Below, one piece after another: positions 18,842-31,275 of a stretch of DNA of 59,124 nt (within the stretch, counting starts at the first letter, position 1; every line of letters begins with the position of its first letter). The stretch covers positions 1 through 59,124 of the forward strand of contig NZ_JADNRL010000025.1 in NCBI RefSeq assembly GCF_015595025.1, written 5' to 3'. The DNA is from Halomonas sp. KAO. Lineage in GTDB: Bacteria; Pseudomonadota; Gammaproteobacteria; Pseudomonadales; Halomonadaceae. Below the pieces are notes generated by a model that saw only the letters and a program-made list of their open reading frames with translations, was not told the origin of the DNA and did not search any database. A program made the position numbers and the translations under genes.

Positions 18842-20080
18842 TCAGCCGCTGCCGAACAGGGTGCCTGCGATGCGGAAACCGGCGATCCAGGTACCGGCGG
18901 CGGAGCCCAGGGTGGCGGTCAGAAACACCAGCAGGGTGCGTGACACCCGGTTGTGCCACCACCCCTTGAGGTGGGTGACATCGTGGCGCAGCGTGGAGAA
19001 GTCGCGCACCTTGGGCTTGCGCAGGTAGAGCTCCACCCCGGCCGCGACGAAACCGGCCCCGATGGTGGGGTTGAGCGAGGTGAGCGGCGCGGCGAAGAAG
19101 GTGGCAATGACCGTGAACGGGTGGGCCAGGGCCACCAGGGTGGCCCCCGCCGAGAGCACTCCGTTGATCAGGAACCACTCCGCCACCAGCTGCCAACCCA
19201 GGTCGGTATTGCGCGAGAAGCCGATGGCGAAGCCGGTAAGCACCAGGGCGGTGATCACCCAGGGCAGTGCCTTCCAGATCTTCGACGGCGGCGGCGTGGC
19301 CTCGAGTCGCTGGCGCTCCTCGGCCGGCTGTGGCGGCAACTCGTCGGCGAAGTGATCGGCCATGCCCTGCATATGGCCGGCACCGATCACCACCAGCACA
19401 TTGCGATAGCGCCCCGGCGGCGCCTCCTCGGCCAGGCGCAGCACCATGTAGCGGTCACGCTCACTGATCAGAGGGGTATAGAGGCTCTCTGACTCGGCCG
19501 CGAATTCGCTGAAGGTGGACTCCAGCACGTCGCCCTCCTTGAGGCGCTCGACCTCCTCGGGGGAGACCTCCTTGCGCGACAGCACGCTACCCAGCAACCC
19601 CGAGAACAGCGAGAAGCGCTGCCACCAGGGGACGTTGTGATAGATGCGCTTGAGGGTCACGCCGACATCGCGGTCGATCAGCAGCAGCGGCAATGCCGCC
19701 CGCTGCGACTCCTCCAGGGCGGCGCGCATCTCGGCCCCGGGCTCGATGCCGGACTGTTCGGCGAGCCGCTGCTGGAAGGCGCCCAGCGCCAGGCTGGCGG
19801 CCACCACGCCGGCCTTGCCCTGGCGGAAGACCTGGAACAGATCCTGTTCCGCCAGGGCATCGGGATTGGTGAGGCTATGGTGGCGGGAGTCGCACAGCTC
19901 GATGGCCACGGCGTCGAACTCACCCGAGCGAATCAGTCGGCGCACGTCCTCGGCGCTCTCGGCGGAGACGTGGGCGGTGCCGAGCAGGGTATAGCGGGTC
20001 CCGCCGATCTGCAGGACCCGCTGGGGACCGCTGGTGGTGTCGTCCGGGCGTGTCGGCATGGGGGCCTGGGTCTCGGTCAT
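18842..20080 (-). CDS. TraB/PrgY family protein with C-terminal membrane segments
   Basis: A 412-residue protein with an N-terminal TraB/GumN-type domain (GTAHVSAESAEDV, AIELCDSRHHSL, LIDRDVGVTLKRI and VVIGAGHMQGM are the conserved blocks) and three to four membrane segments from about residue 265 to the end. The family includes PrgY, which limits pheromone activity in enterococci, and putative metallopeptidases, so a peptidase-like role is possible but unproven. A minus-strand promoter (TTGGCC-17-GATAAT) precedes it. Confidence 0.75.
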   Translation of the reverse strand: MTETQAPMPTRPDDTTSGPQRVLQIGGTRYTLLGTAHVSAESAEDVRRLIRSGEFDAVAIELCDSRHHSLTNPDALAEQDLFQVFRQGKAGVVAASLALGAFQQRLAEQSGIEPGAEMRAALEESQRAALPLLLIDRDVGVTLKRIYHNVPWWQRFSLFSGLLGSVLSRKEVSPEEVERLKEGDVLESTFSEFAAESESLYTPLISERDRYMVLRLAEEAPPGRYRNVLVVIGAGHMQGMADHFADELPPQPAEERQRLEATPPPSKIWKALPWVITALVLTGFAIGFSRNTDLGWQLVAEWFLINGVLSAGATLVALAHPFTVIATFFAAPLTSLNPTIGAGFVAAGVELYLRKPKVRDFSTLRHDVTHLKGWWHNRVSRTLLVFLTATLGSAAGTWIAGFRIAGTLFGSG

Positions 20081-20110
20081 GGGGGCTCGGCTCGAAGAAG
20101 TGAGGGGTCA

Positions 20111-20139
20111 ATTATCCACGAACGCTCCCGCCGGGCCAA
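20111..20139 (-). promoter_or_regulatory. Candidate promoter of the TraB-family gene
   Basis: On the minus strand TTGGCC (complement of 20134-20139) and GATAAT (complement of 20111-20116) are separated by 17 bases, about 30 bases before the start codon. Confidence 0.45.
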
Positions 20140-20209
20140 ACCTCCTGTGTCTCGGCTCAGGGCCATCGCAGATTGACGCTAACGGCGACAGCCCTGCGTC
20201 CCGGCTCGG

Positions 20210-21658
20210 CTAGCGGCGCCAGAAGGCGGGGGTGAACAGCACCAACACGGTGAAGATCTCCAGGCGGCCCAGCAGCATGGCCAGCACCAGAATCCACTTG
20301 GCCAGGTCGGGCAGATCGCCATAGTGGGCCGAGGCCTCGCCCAGGGCCGGCCCCAGGTTATTGAGCGCCGACCCCACCGTGGACCAGGCGGTCACCTGAT
20401 CGACCCCGGTGGCCATCACCCCCACCAGCATCAGGAAGAACAGCATCACGTAGACGGAGAAGAACCCCCATACCGCCTGGGCGATGCCGTCCGGCACGCT
20501 TACCCTGCCGATCTTTACCGTGATCACCGCACTCGGGTGGATCAGGCGCATCACCTCGCGCATGCCCTGCTTGAGGATCAGGATGATGCGGATCACCTTC
20601 ATGCCGCCGGCGGTGGAGCCCGAACAGCCTCCCACGAAGGCGGCCATGAACAGCAGGAAGGGCAGGGCGCCGGGCCACAGCGAGAAGTCGGTGACGGCGA
20701 AGCCCGTGGTGGTGGCCACCGAGACCACCTGAAACAGGGCATGACGAAGACCGAGCTCGGTCTCGTAGGTGCCGGTCAGCCAGAGGGAAACGGCGGCGAT
20801 GGTGGTCAGGCCGGCAAGGAACAGCAGCAGGAAGCGTGCCTCGGGGTCCTCGAAGTAGTGCAGCAGACTGCGCTCCCGCCAGGCGATGAAGTGCAGGCTG
20901 AAGCTCACCGCCGATACCAGCAGGAAGAACACGCAGATCAGCTCGATGGCGGCGCTGTCGAAATAGCCGATGCTGGCATCGTGGGTCGAGAAGCCGCCAA
21001 TGGCAACGGTGGAGAAGCTGTGCCCCAGGGCGTCGAACCAGTCCATGCCGGCGGCCATGTAGGCGAGCATGCAGGCGATGGTCAGCGAGGCGTAGATGTA
21101 CCACAGGGCCTTGGCGGTCTCGGTGATGCGCGGGGTCAGCTTGGAGTCCTTGAGCGGGCCCGGAATCTCGGTGCGATAGAGGGCCATGCCACCGACCCCC
21201 AGGGTCGGCAGGATCGCCACCGCCAACACCACGATCCCCATGCCGCCGAGCCACTGCAGCTGCTGGCGATAGTAGAGGATCGATTCGGGCAGGTGGTCGA
21301 TGCCGGTGATCACGGTGGCGCCGGTGGTAGTCAGTCCCGAGAAGGATTCGAACACCGCATCGGTCAGCGTGAGCGCCGACTCGCCGGCCAGCATCAGCGG
21401 CAGCGAGCCGAACAGCGCGAGCACGCTCCAGAACAGCGCCGCGATCAGGAAGCCATCGCGGGTGCGCAGCTCCTTGAGGGCGCGGCGGTTGGGCAGAAAC
21501 ATCAGGGCGCCGGTCGCCACGGTGATGCCGATGGCCACGGCGAAGGCATCCCACTGGCCGTCGGCGAACAGCAGCGAGATCAGGATCGGCGGCATCATGG
21601 TCAGGCTGAAGAGCATCAGCAGCAGCCCCAGGATACGCAGCGTCATGCGCAGGCTCAT
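20210..21658 (-). CDS. trkH: Trk potassium uptake system membrane subunit (TrkH)
   Basis: Pore-forming K+ uptake protein of the Trk/Ktr superfamily. It is 482 residues long, close to E. coli TrkH (483). It shows the repeated M1-P-M2 hydrophobic pattern with selectivity-loop segments such as LTTTGATVITG, VAIGGFSTHDA and VATTTGFAV, and the C-terminal NLGPALGE. It lies 28 bases downstream of trkA, which supplies the cytoplasmic regulatory ring, so the two are likely co-expressed. K+ uptake matters in osmotic adaptation of salt-tolerant bacteria. Confidence 0.94.
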   Translation of the reverse strand: MSLRMTLRILGLLLMLFSLTMMPPILISLLFADGQWDAFAVAIGITVATGALMFLPNRRALKELRTRDGFLIAALFWSVLALFGSLPLMLAGESALTLTDAVFESFSGLTTTGATVITGIDHLPESILYYRQQLQWLGGMGIVVLAVAILPTLGVGGMALYRTEIPGPLKDSKLTPRITETAKALWYIYASLTIACMLAYMAAGMDWFDALGHSFSTVAIGGFSTHDASIGYFDSAAIELICVFFLLVSAVSFSLHFIAWRERSLLHYFEDPEARFLLLFLAGLTTIAAVSLWLTGTYETELGLRHALFQVVSVATTTGFAVTDFSLWPGALPFLLFMAAFVGGCSGSTAGGMKVIRIILILKQGMREVMRLIHPSAVITVKIGRVSVPDGIAQAVWGFFSVYVMLFFLMLVGVMATGVDQVTAWSTVGSALNNLGPALGEASAHYGDLPDLAKWILVLAMLLGRLEIFTVLVLFTPAFWRR

Positions 21659-21686
21659 CGGACGGCTCTCCTTGCGTCGTGGGCTA

Positions 21687-23060
21687 TCAGAAGAAGGTCA
21701 GCCCGACCTGAAACAGTCGCTCCACATCGCGGATGCGGCGCTTGTCGATCACGAACAGGATGACATGGTCGCCGGACTCCACCACCACATCATCATGGGC
21801 GATCATCACCTCCTTGCCACGCACGATGGCGCCGATGGTGGAGCCCCGCGGAAGATCAATCTCGCCGATGGAGCGCCCCACCACCCGGGATGACTGGATA
21901 TCGCCATGGGCGATGGCCTCGATGGCCTCGGCGGCGCCGCGGCGCAGCGAGTGGACGTTGACGATATCACCACGGCGCACATGGGTCAGCAGGCTGCCGA
22001 TGGTGGCCTGCTGGGGCGAGATGGCGATGTCGATCTCGCCGCCCTGGACCAGGTCGACATAGGCGGCATTGTTGATCAGCGTCAGCACCTTCTTCGCCCC
22101 CATGCGCTTGGCTAGCATCGACGACATGATATTGACCTCGTCGTCGTTGGTCAGGGCACAGAAGATGTCGCACTCCTCGATATTCTCCTCCTCGAGCAGG
22201 CGTTTGCTGGTGGCGCTGCCGTGCAGGACGACGGTGCGGTCGAGGCGTTCGGAGAGCACCGTGCAGCGCTTCAGGCTGTGTTCGATGATCTTCACCTGGT
22301 GACTGTGTTCCAGGTGCTCGGCGAGGCGTTCGCCGATATTGCCGCCGCCGGCGATCATGATGCGCCGGAAGTCGCGGTCGAGGCGGCGCAGCTCGCTCAT
22401 CACCGCGCGAATATCGCGCCGGGCGGCGATAAAGAAGACCTCGTCATCGGCCTCGATGACGGTATCGCCCCGCGGGATGATCGGACGGTTGCGCCGGTAG
22501 ATGGCGGCCACCCGGGTGTCCACGCTGGGCATGTGGCGGCGCAGGAAGGCCAGGTCCTGGCCCACCAGGGGGCCGCCGTAGACCGCCTTGACCGCCACCA
22601 GCTGCACCAGGCCACCGGCGAACTCCAGCACCTGCAGGGCGCCGGGGTATTCGATCAGGCGGCGGATATGGTCGGTGACCACCTGCTCGGGGCTGATCAG
22701 CACATCGATGGGCACCGCCTCGTGGGCAAACAGCCCGCGGCGAGTAAGATAGGCCGTGGCCCGCACCCGGGCGATCTTGGTCGGGGTGCGAAAGAGGGTG
22801 TGTGCCACCTGGCAGGCGATCATGTTGACCTCATCCTGGCTGGTCACCGCGATCAGCATGTCGGCGTCTTCGCAGCCGGCCTGACGCAGCACCATGGGGT
22901 AGGAGCCGGGGCCCACCACGGTGCGGATGTCGAGCCTGGTATGCAGTTCGCGCAGCTTGTCGCCGTCGGTGTCGACGACGGTGATGTCGTTCTCCTCGCG
23001 GGCCAGGTGTTCGGCCAGGGTACCGCCGACCTGGCCGGCGCCGAGAATGATGATCTTCAT
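21687..23060 (-). CDS. trkA: Trk system K+ uptake regulatory subunit (TrkA)
   Basis: Peripheral cytoplasmic subunit with two RCK/KTN domains that bind NAD(H) and gate TrkH. Two Rossmann motifs are visible: [18 protein letters not shown] at the N-terminus and [17 protein letters not shown] about half way (near residue 232). The 457-residue length equals that of E. coli TrkA (458). ATG at 23060 is used; the frame extends 18 codons upstream without conserved sequence. Confidence 0.95.
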   Translation of the reverse strand: MKIIILGAGQVGGTLAEHLAREENDITVVDTDGDKLRELHTRLDIRTVVGPGSYPMVLRQAGCEDADMLIAVTSQDEVNMIACQVAHTLFRTPTKIARVRATAYLTRRGLFAHEAVPIDVLISPEQVVTDHIRRLIEYPGALQVLEFAGGLVQLVAVKAVYGGPLVGQDLAFLRRHMPSVDTRVAAIYRRNRPIIPRGDTVIEADDEVFFIAARRDIRAVMSELRRLDRDFRRIMIAGGGNIGERLAEHLEHSHQVKIIEHSLKRCTVLSERLDRTVVLHGSATSKRLLEEENIEECDIFCALTNDDEVNIMSSMLAKRMGAKKVLTLINNAAYVDLVQGGEIDIAISPQQATIGSLLTHVRRGDIVNVHSLRRGAAEAIEAIAHGDIQSSRVVGRSIGEIDLPRGSTIGAIVRGKEVMIAHDDVVVESGDHVILFVIDKRRIRDVERLFQVGLTFF

Positions 23061-23162
23061 CGCGTGAGGGTTCCGCTGGGTCGAGGGGCGGCGACAGCTG
23101 GTGCGCCGCAGCACGTGGCAGCTAGCCTAAACCAGCCGCCACGGGAAGGACAGGGGCCGGGA

Positions 23163-23372
23163 TCAGTCCAGGGTGAAGCCGACCTTGATGGTGACCTGCC
23201 AGTGCTGCACCCGGCCATGCTCGATATGGCCGCGAGTATCGATGACCTCGAACCAGCGCATGCCGTGCAGGCTCTCGCTGGCCTTGCCGATGGCGCTCTC
23301 GATGGCCTGCTGAATGCCCTCCTCCGAGGAGCCGGTCAGCTCGACATGCTTGTAGATATGGTTGCTGCTCAT
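23163..23372 (-). CDS. Dodecin family flavin-binding protein
   Basis: A 69-residue protein of the dodecin family, which forms hollow dodecamers that bind flavins (or CoA in some cases) and act as storage or buffering proteins. The pattern [21 protein letters not shown], the flavin-stacking Trp in MRWFEVID and [10 protein letters not shown] are the family hallmarks. ATG at 23372 with AGGAGGAAT upstream is chosen. It is inserted between rsmB and trkA, neighbours that are adjacent in Pseudomonas. Confidence 0.9.
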   Translation of the reverse strand: MSSNHIYKHVELTGSSEEGIQQAIESAIGKASESLHGMRWFEVIDTRGHIEHGRVQHWQVTIKVGFTLD

Positions 23373-23436
23373 GATTCCTCCTGCACGTGTCGATTGGTGA
23401 TGCATGCGTGAGGCGGGCCCTTCTGTGAGCCTGACC

Positions 23437-24798
23437 CTAGCGTTTCCTTAGTCTGGCATAGAAGAAGCCATCGTGACTGTCGGCTTCCGGCAGCAGTTGT
23501 TGCCCGGCACCGGCGGGGCGGCCCCAGGCGATGTCGCGCGGTGTGGTCGCCTCGGCATCCGGGGTGCGCGCAAGGAAGGCGGCGACCTGCTCGCTGTTCT
23601 CCGCTGGCAGTACCGAACAGGTGGCATAAAGCAGGGTGCCACCGGGGCGCAGCAGTGGCCAGAGGTTGTCGAGCAGGCGGGCCTGGAGCTCGGCCAGGGC
23701 CTTGATATCCGAGGCGCGGCGCAGGCGCTTGATATCCGGATGGCGCCGGATCACCCCGCTGCCGGAGCAGGGGGCGTCGAGCAGGATCGCCTCGAAGGGG
23801 GTGCCGTCCCACCAGTCGCGAGCGGTGGCATCACCGTGGGCCAGGCGGGCCTTCAGGCCGAGGCGCTGCAGGGCATCCTCGACCCGGGCCAGACGCTCGG
23901 CGTCGCTGTCCACGGCGTGCATGTCGATATCGAAGACCTCCAGCAGATGGCTGGTCTTGCCTCCCGGGGCGCAGCAGGCATCCAGCACCCGGGCGCCGGG
24001 GCGGGGAGCCAGGGTCGGGCCGAGCAGCACCGTGGCAAGTTGGGCGGCCTCATCCTGGACGCTGACGTGGCCAGCGTCGAAGCCGGGCAGCTCGAAGACG
24101 TCGCAGGGGGTATCCAGGGTGATGCCATCCGGCGCATGGGCGCACAGCCGTCCCTCGAGGCCCGCCGCGTCAAGGCGCTCGAGATAGGCCTCGCGGTCGC
24201 CATGGCGGCGATTGACGCGCAGTGTCATGGGGCCGGGGACATTGTTGGCCTCGGCCACGGCGCGCCACTCATCCGGCCAGGCCTGGCGCAGCGACTTGAG
24301 CAGCCACTTGGGGTGCAGCAGCGCCACCGCCGGGTCGCGGTCCACGTCGGCTAGCAGGGCGGCGGATTCACGCTGCAGACGCCGCAGGCAGCCGTTGAGC
24401 ACCCGGGTGGCCCACTCCTTGCCGATCAGGCGAGCGGCGCCGGCGGTCTCGCCGACGGCGGCGTGAGCGGGTATGCGCAGGTAGAGCAGCTGATAGATGC
24501 CCACCAGCAGCAGCGCCTGGACATCGGCATCACGCACCTTGAAGGGCTTGTTCAGCAGCTTCCCGGAGAGTGCCTCGAGGCGCGGCAGGGTGCGACAGAC
24601 GCCGAAGCACAACGCCTTGAACAGGGCGCGGTCGCGGGCTACCACCTGATGGTCATCGAGGCCGGCAAGCGACCCCTTGCCGGTGATCACCGGTACCAGG
24701 GCGCGAGCGGCGGCGGCGCGGACCGCCAGGCCGCCGTCATTCTCCAGCCCACGCGAGGCGGCGCGGCGCGACTTGCCGTTGGAGGGGGGCTGACTCAT
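23437..24798 (-). CDS. rsmB: 16S rRNA (cytosine(967)-C(5))-methyltransferase (RsmB)
   Basis: SAM-dependent methylation of C967 in 16S rRNA. The 453-residue protein has an N-terminal NusB-like RNA-binding domain (about 25-160) and a C-terminal Rossmann methyltransferase. [17 protein letters not shown] binds SAM, and the two catalytic Cys motifs [16 protein letters not shown] and [13 protein letters not shown] are present. Its start overlaps the fmt stop by ATGA, so it is translationally coupled to fmt. Confidence 0.95.
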   Translation of the reverse strand: MSQPPSNGKSRRAASRGLENDGGLAVRAAAARALVPVITGKGSLAGLDDHQVVARDRALFKALCFGVCRTLPRLEALSGKLLNKPFKVRDADVQALLLVGIYQLLYLRIPAHAAVGETAGAARLIGKEWATRVLNGCLRRLQRESAALLADVDRDPAVALLHPKWLLKSLRQAWPDEWRAVAEANNVPGPMTLRVNRRHGDREAYLERLDAAGLEGRLCAHAPDGITLDTPCDVFELPGFDAGHVSVQDEAAQLATVLLGPTLAPRPGARVLDACCAPGGKTSHLLEVFDIDMHAVDSDAERLARVEDALQRLGLKARLAHGDATARDWWDGTPFEAILLDAPCSGSGVIRRHPDIKRLRRASDIKALAELQARLLDNLWPLLRPGGTLLYATCSVLPAENSEQVAAFLARTPDAEATTPRDIAWGRPAGAGQQLLPEADSHDGFFYARLRKR

Positions 24799-25784
24799 GA
24801 GGAGGTCTCCTCGTGATGGTGGCCGAGGCGCAGGCCAGCAGGGAAGCGGTCGGCCCGGGCGTGCAGCAGGTCCTTGACCGGCAGTGCCTTGCCGCCGGGC
24901 AGCTGGGCGCGGGTGACTCGCAGCACCTCACGGCCCTCGGGGCCACAGGCGATGCGCAGCGCGTCGTTGTCATGCTCGAGCAGGGTGCCGGGCGCGGCGG
25001 GAGGCTCGTTAGCGGCGAGATCGCTCGCCTCGGCCATCAACAGGCGCAGGCGGTCGGCGTCGAAGGCGCACCAGGCCACCGGCCAGGGATTGAAGGCGCG
25101 CACGCGAGCGGCCAGTGCCGCGGCAGGCTCGCGAAAGTCCAGCTCGGCCTCGGCCTTGGAGAGCTTGGCCGCATAGGTAACGCCGGCCTCGGGCTGCGGG
25201 GTGGCCGTGAGGCCCTCCTCGGCGAGGGCATCCAGCGCCTCGACGATCGCTTCACCACCGAGTGTCGCCAGGCTGTCGTGAAGCTCGCCACCGGTGGTCG
25301 TGGTGGTGATGGGGGTGCGTCGCACCAGCAGCATGTCGCCGGTGTCGAGCCCGACATCCATCTGCATGATGGTGACACCGCTCTCGGCGTCGCCGGCCTC
25401 GATGGCGCGCTGGATGGGCGCCGCACCACGCCAGCGCGGCAGCAGCGAAGCGTGGATATTGAGGCAGCCGAGCCGCGGCGTATCGAGCACCGCCTTCGGC
25501 AGGATCAGGCCATAGGCCACCACTACCATGATATCGGCATCGATGGCGGCCAGTTCGGCCTGAGCCTCGGCGGGCTTGAGGCTCTCGGGCTGGTAGACCG
25601 GCAGTTCGTGCTCCAGGGCGAGCCGCTTGACGGGGCTCGGGGTCAGCCTGCGGCCGCGCCCGGCGGGGCGGTCGGGCTGGGTATAGACGGCGACGATGCG
25701 GTGGCGGCTGGCCAGCAGCGCCGCGAGGCTCTCGGCGGCGAAATCGGGGGTGCCGGCGAAGATGATGTTGAGGGGTCGGGACAT
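24795..25784 (-). CDS. fmt: Methionyl-tRNA formyltransferase (Fmt)
   Basis: Formylates initiator Met-tRNA using 10-formyl-tetrahydrofolate. The N-terminal domain has [14 protein letters not shown] and the active-site region [16 protein letters not shown], plus [10 protein letters not shown]. The C-terminal OB-like domain binds tRNA. At 329 residues it has the usual length. ATG at 25784 ([11 protein letters not shown]) is chosen over one 11 codons upstream. It lies between def and rsmB, so formylation and later deformylation enzymes are neighbours. Confidence 0.96.
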   Translation of the reverse strand: MSRPLNIIFAGTPDFAAESLAALLASRHRIVAVYTQPDRPAGRGRRLTPSPVKRLALEHELPVYQPESLKPAEAQAELAAIDADIMVVVAYGLILPKAVLDTPRLGCLNIHASLLPRWRGAAPIQRAIEAGDAESGVTIMQMDVGLDTGDMLLVRRTPITTTTTGGELHDSLATLGGEAIVEALDALAEEGLTATPQPEAGVTYAAKLSKAEAELDFREPAAALAARVRAFNPWPVAWCAFDADRLRLLMAEASDLAANEPPAAPGTLLEHDNDALRIACGPEGREVLRVTRAQLPGGKALPVKDLLHARADRFPAGLRLGHHHEETSS

Positions 25785-25840
25785 GGGGACAGCCTGGCCG
25801 TAAGTGGATACCTGCATGATAACGGAGCTTGCCGTAAACG

Positions 25841-25873
25841 ACGAAGGCCGACGCGTTCGGCGTCGGCCTTCGT
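25841..25873. terminator. Long perfect hairpin between def and fmt
   Basis: ACGAAGGCCGACGC (25841-25854) and GCGTCGGCCTTCGT (25860-25873) make a 14-bp perfect stem with a 5-base loop. On the minus strand only a short CGTTT follows, so it is a poor intrinsic terminator. It may instead attenuate read-through or protect mRNA ends between def and fmt. Confidence 0.6.
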
Positions 25874-25891
25874 GAAGCTGGCGGCGGGGGC

Positions 25892-26404
25892 TCAGGCGTC
25901 CTGCATCAACTTCTGGCGCTTCTGCATCTTCTTGATCACCCGGTCGCGCTTGAGCGGCGAGAGGTAGTCGACGAACAGCACACCCTCGAGGTGATCCTGC
26001 TCGTGCTGGATACAGTGCGCGAGCAGGCCGTCGGCTTCCAGCTCATAGGGCTGGCCGTCGCGATCCAGTGCCTTGAGGTGAACACGCAGGGCACGGGGCA
26101 CATCGGCGTAATACTCGGGGATCGACAGACACCCCTCCTGCATCGGCTCGCGCTCTTCGCCGATGGGCGTGACCTCGGGGTTGATCAGCACCAGGGGACT
26201 CGAGCGATCGTCGCTGACGTCCATGACGATGACGCGGCGGTGCACGTCCACCTGGGTGGCGGCCAGGCCGATGCCCTGGGCGTCGTACATGGTCTCCAGC
26301 ATATCGTCGACCAGCCGGCGCACCTCGTCGTCGACCGCTTCCACCGGCGCCGCCTTGGTGCGCAGGCGCTCGTCGGGATATTCGAGGATAGGTAATTTGG
26401 CCAT
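25892..26404 (-). CDS. def: Peptide deformylase (Def)
   Basis: Metalloenzyme (normally Fe2+) that removes the formyl group from new proteins. All three family motifs are present: GIGLAATQ (motif 1), EGCLS with the metal Cys (motif 2) and the HExxH-type HEQDH (motif 3). The 170-residue length is standard. It is the first gene of the def-fmt-rsmB run and divergent from the LysM protein gene. Confidence 0.97.
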   Translation of the reverse strand: MAKLPILEYPDERLRTKAAPVEAVDDEVRRLVDDMLETMYDAQGIGLAATQVDVHRRVIVMDVSDDRSSPLVLINPEVTPIGEEREPMQEGCLSIPEYYADVPRALRVHLKALDRDGQPYELEADGLLAHCIQHEQDHLEGVLFVDYLSPLKRDRVIKKMQKRQKLMQDA

Positions 26405-26426
26405 GGCGTTGGTTTCACCGTTATGC

Positions 26427-26445
26427 TGTCATTTACACAATGACA
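26427..26445. promoter_or_regulatory. Inverted repeat in the def / LysM-gene divergent region
   Basis: TGTCATT (26427-26433) and AATGACA (26439-26445) form a perfect 7-5-7 inverted repeat 23 bases before the def start codon. It has the shape of a dimeric regulator site. No known operator is recognised. Confidence 0.35.
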
Positions 26446-26570
26446 CTAATTCCAGGTGTGATGCGTACGTCGGCGACAGGGCCGAGAGTCGCAGCACGTC
26501 GATAACATCAGACTATATCACGCCGGTAGCGTTCCATGGCATCGGTCGGTGACACGCGGGGAGAGCAGGG

Positions 26571-27662
26571 ATGAGGCAGATGGTGGACGGCAAGTTGCGA
26601 CGCGCGTGGTTGGGCCTGGCGGCAGGGCTTGGCCTGGCCGCGGCCGCCGGCGTTCAGGCCCAGGGGCTGAGCTGGGAGGATGGCCTGCGCGGTGATGCCC
26701 CGGACCGCTATACCGTGGTGCGGGGTGACACCCTGTGGGGTATCTCGGGACGCTTCCTGCGCCACCCCTGGCAGTGGCCCGAGGTGTGGCAGGTCAACCC
26801 CCAGATCCGTAATCCGCACCTGATCTACCCGGGGGACGTGGTCTACCTCTATGACTGCGATGGTCGCCCCTGCATCGGGCTCGAACGCGGCCAGGGTCAG
26901 GTGCGGCTCTCTCCGGAGATGCGCACCATTCCGCATCGCGAAGCGATTGCCCCGATCCCCCTGGAGGATATTCGCCACTTCCTGCGTGAACACCGCATCG
27001 TCGATGACCCCGAGGCCCTCGAGGAGCTGGCCTATGTGGTAGGGGGTGATGACCGCCGATTGATGAGTGGCGTGGGGGATCGGCTCTACGCGCGGGGCGA
27101 GGTGCCTGCCATTGGTCGCGTAGGATTCTATCGCGTGGGGGAGCGCTTCCTGGATCCGGCCAGCGGTGAGCTGCTGGGCCTCGAGCTGGAGGGGGTCGGC
27201 CAGGCACGCCGCGAGCGTCAGGAGGCCGAGATGGCGGTGCTGGAGGTGACCTCTTCGCAGCAGGAGGTGCGCAACGGCGATATCGTGCTGCCCCTGGAGG
27301 ATCGTGTTCTGGTGACCGAGTTTGTTCCCCGCGCGCCCGAGCGCGAGGTGGAAGGCACCATCCTGGCGGTGCCGGGTGGCGTGCAGTTCATCGGTCGCCT
27401 GCAGGTCGTGGCGCTGGATCGCGGCCGTCGTGACGGGCTCGAGCCCGGCCATGTGCTGAGAGTCGAGCAGCGTGGCGAACTGGTCAGCGACCCGCGTACC
27501 GGCGAGCAGCTGCGCCTGCCGGGGGAGGATGCCGGGCTGGTGATGGTCTTCAAGGCCTACCAGAAGATGAGCTACGGCCTGGTCATGGAGGCCAGTCGAA
27601 CGCTGGCCGTGGGGGATCGCGTCCACAACCCGCGGCGGGCGGTCAGCGCCGCCCTGCGCTGA
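26571..27662 (+). CDS. LysM domain-containing exported protein
   Basis: A 363-residue secreted or periplasmic protein with a signal peptide (about 1-31, ending AGVQAQ) and one LysM peptidoglycan-binding domain (about 46-93, YTVVRGDTLWGISGRFL to IYPGDVVYLY). The rest has no catalytic motif I recognise. An orthologous gene stands between def and dprA in Pseudomonas, so the place is conserved, but the role is unknown. ATG at 26571 follows GGGAGAGCAGGG. Confidence 0.88.
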   Translation: MRQMVDGKLRRAWLGLAAGLGLAAAAGVQAQGLSWEDGLRGDAPDRYTVVRGDTLWGISGRFLRHPWQWPEVWQVNPQIRNPHLIYPGDVVYLYDCDGRPCIGLERGQGQVRLSPEMRTIPHREAIAPIPLEDIRHFLREHRIVDDPEALEELAYVVGGDDRRLMSGVGDRLYARGEVPAIGRVGFYRVGERFLDPASGELLGLELEGVGQARRERQEAEMAVLEVTSSQQEVRNGDIVLPLEDRVLVTEFVPRAPEREVEGTILAVPGGVQFIGRLQVVALDRGRRDGLEPGHVLRVEQRGELVSDPRTGEQLRLPGEDAGLVMVFKAYQKMSYGLVMEASRTLAVGDRVHNPRRAVSAALR

Positions 27663-27671
27663 GGCCTGGCA

Positions 27672-28772
27672 ATGGCGATGCCTGCCCTCGGCACCCGGGA
27701 GTGGCTGGCCCTGACGGGCCTGCCGGGGCTCGGTGCTGGGGCACTGGCCGAGCTGCTCGCCCGGCAGCCGCAGTGGCCCGATGGCTGGCTGGCGGTGTTG
27801 CCGCGGCGGGCCGCCACGGAGTTGCGGCTATGGCTCGACCACCCCGCGCGCAGCCCGCTTGAGGCCCGGGTGGACGCTGCCCTGGCCTGGGCGGCGGCCA
27901 GTGACGACCACCATCTGCTGCACGCCGGGCACCCCGCCTGGCCAGGCCTGCTCTCCGAGATTGCCGACCCGCCTCCGCTGCTGTGGGCCTGGGGTGACCT
28001 CGCCAGCCTGGCGCCCCCCAAGCTGGCCATGGTGGGGTCGCGTCGCGCCACCCGCGAGGGGTTGACCAATGCCGCCGGCTTCGCCCGTGAGCTCGCCACA
28101 CGGGGCTGGTGCGTGGTCAGCGGCATGGCGCTGGGTATCGATGCCGCCGCCCAGCAGGCCGCCCTGGATGCCGGTGGCACCAGCGTGGCGGTGCTCGGCT
28201 GTGGCGTCGATGTGATCTATCCCCCGCGCCACCATCGGCTGCATGTCCGTCTGCGTGAGGCCGGGGGACTGCTGCTTTCCGAGCATCCCCCCGGTACCCC
28301 GGCCCGGGCCGGCTTCTTTCCGCGTCGCAACCGTATCGTGACCGGTCTCAGCTGCGGTGTGCTGGTGGTGGAGGCGGCCGAGCAGAGTGGTTCGCTGGTC
28401 AGCGCACGACTGGCCGGGGAGCAGGGCCGTGAAGTGTTCGCCCTGCCGGGTTCGCTGCATAACCCTCAGGCGCGAGGCTGCCTGAGGCTGATCCGCGAAG
28501 GGGCGGTGCTGGTGCGTGAGGTCGATGATATTCTAGCCGAGCTTACCCAGTGGCAGGCTCCGGTAACGCCCGCCACGATGCGTGCCGAGGCCCCCGGTCG
28601 GGATGATGATCCACTGCTGCGCTGGCTGAGCGGGACCCCGACGCCGGCCGACGTGCTGGTGGGACTGACCGGGCTCGATATCGCCGAGTGCCAGCGGCGC
28701 CTGCTGACACTGGAGCTCGAAGGGCGTGCGGCACGGGTCGCCGGTGGCTGGGTGCGCCTCTCGGCGGCGTGA
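27672..28772 (+). CDS. dprA: DNA-processing protein DprA
   Basis: Binds incoming single-stranded DNA and loads RecA during natural transformation. It is widely conserved even where competence is unknown. The Rossmann-like domain has KLAMVGSRRATREG, VSGMALGIDAAAQQ and VAVLGCGVDVIYPP. A C-terminal winged-helix domain (about 300-366) follows. The 366-residue length is typical. It begins 9 bases after the LysM gene and is likely co-transcribed with it. Confidence 0.95.
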   Translation: MAMPALGTREWLALTGLPGLGAGALAELLARQPQWPDGWLAVLPRRAATELRLWLDHPARSPLEARVDAALAWAAASDDHHLLHAGHPAWPGLLSEIADPPPLLWAWGDLASLAPPKLAMVGSRRATREGLTNAAGFARELATRGWCVVSGMALGIDAAAQQAALDAGGTSVAVLGCGVDVIYPPRHHRLHVRLREAGGLLLSEHPPGTPARAGFFPRRNRIVTGLSCGVLVVEAAEQSGSLVSARLAGEQGREVFALPGSLHNPQARGCLRLIREGAVLVREVDDILAELTQWQAPVTPATMRAEAPGRDDDPLLRWLSGTPTPADVLVGLTGLDIAECQRRLLTLELEGRAARVAGGWVRLSAA

Positions 28773-28778
28773 TAGAAT
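28770..28778 (+). promoter_or_regulatory. Extended -10 promoter element of tsaC
   Basis: TGATAGAAT (28770-28778) overlaps the dprA stop codon and stands 37 bases before the tsaC start. It is an extended -10 of the type seen before tapT and selD. Confidence 0.45.
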
Positions 28779-28815
28779 CCTCGGCCATTCGCGCCCAGCC
28801 GAGTGAGGAGAGCCC

Positions 28816-31173
<2,358 letters not shown>

Positions 31174-31178
31174 TCACT

Positions 31179-31240
31179 CGGGGCTATCGCAGTTAAGGTT
31201 ATCGCCTAGGGCTGATCCGTCGACAGGTCCCCGGCGCCCC
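31179..31240 (+). repeat. Dispersed intergenic repeat, fragment D
   Basis: GGGGCTATCG (from 31180) and GGCTGATCCGTCGACAGGTCC (31210-31230, read as GGCTG-TCCG-CGACAGG) match, with a few changes, the left part of copy C near 46117-46162. CCGGCGCC follows as at the right end of copy C. It looks like an internally deleted copy lying behind aroE. Confidence 0.45.
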
Positions 31241-31275
31241 TTGCTAGAGCCAACAGCGCTAGACCTGCTGAATAA

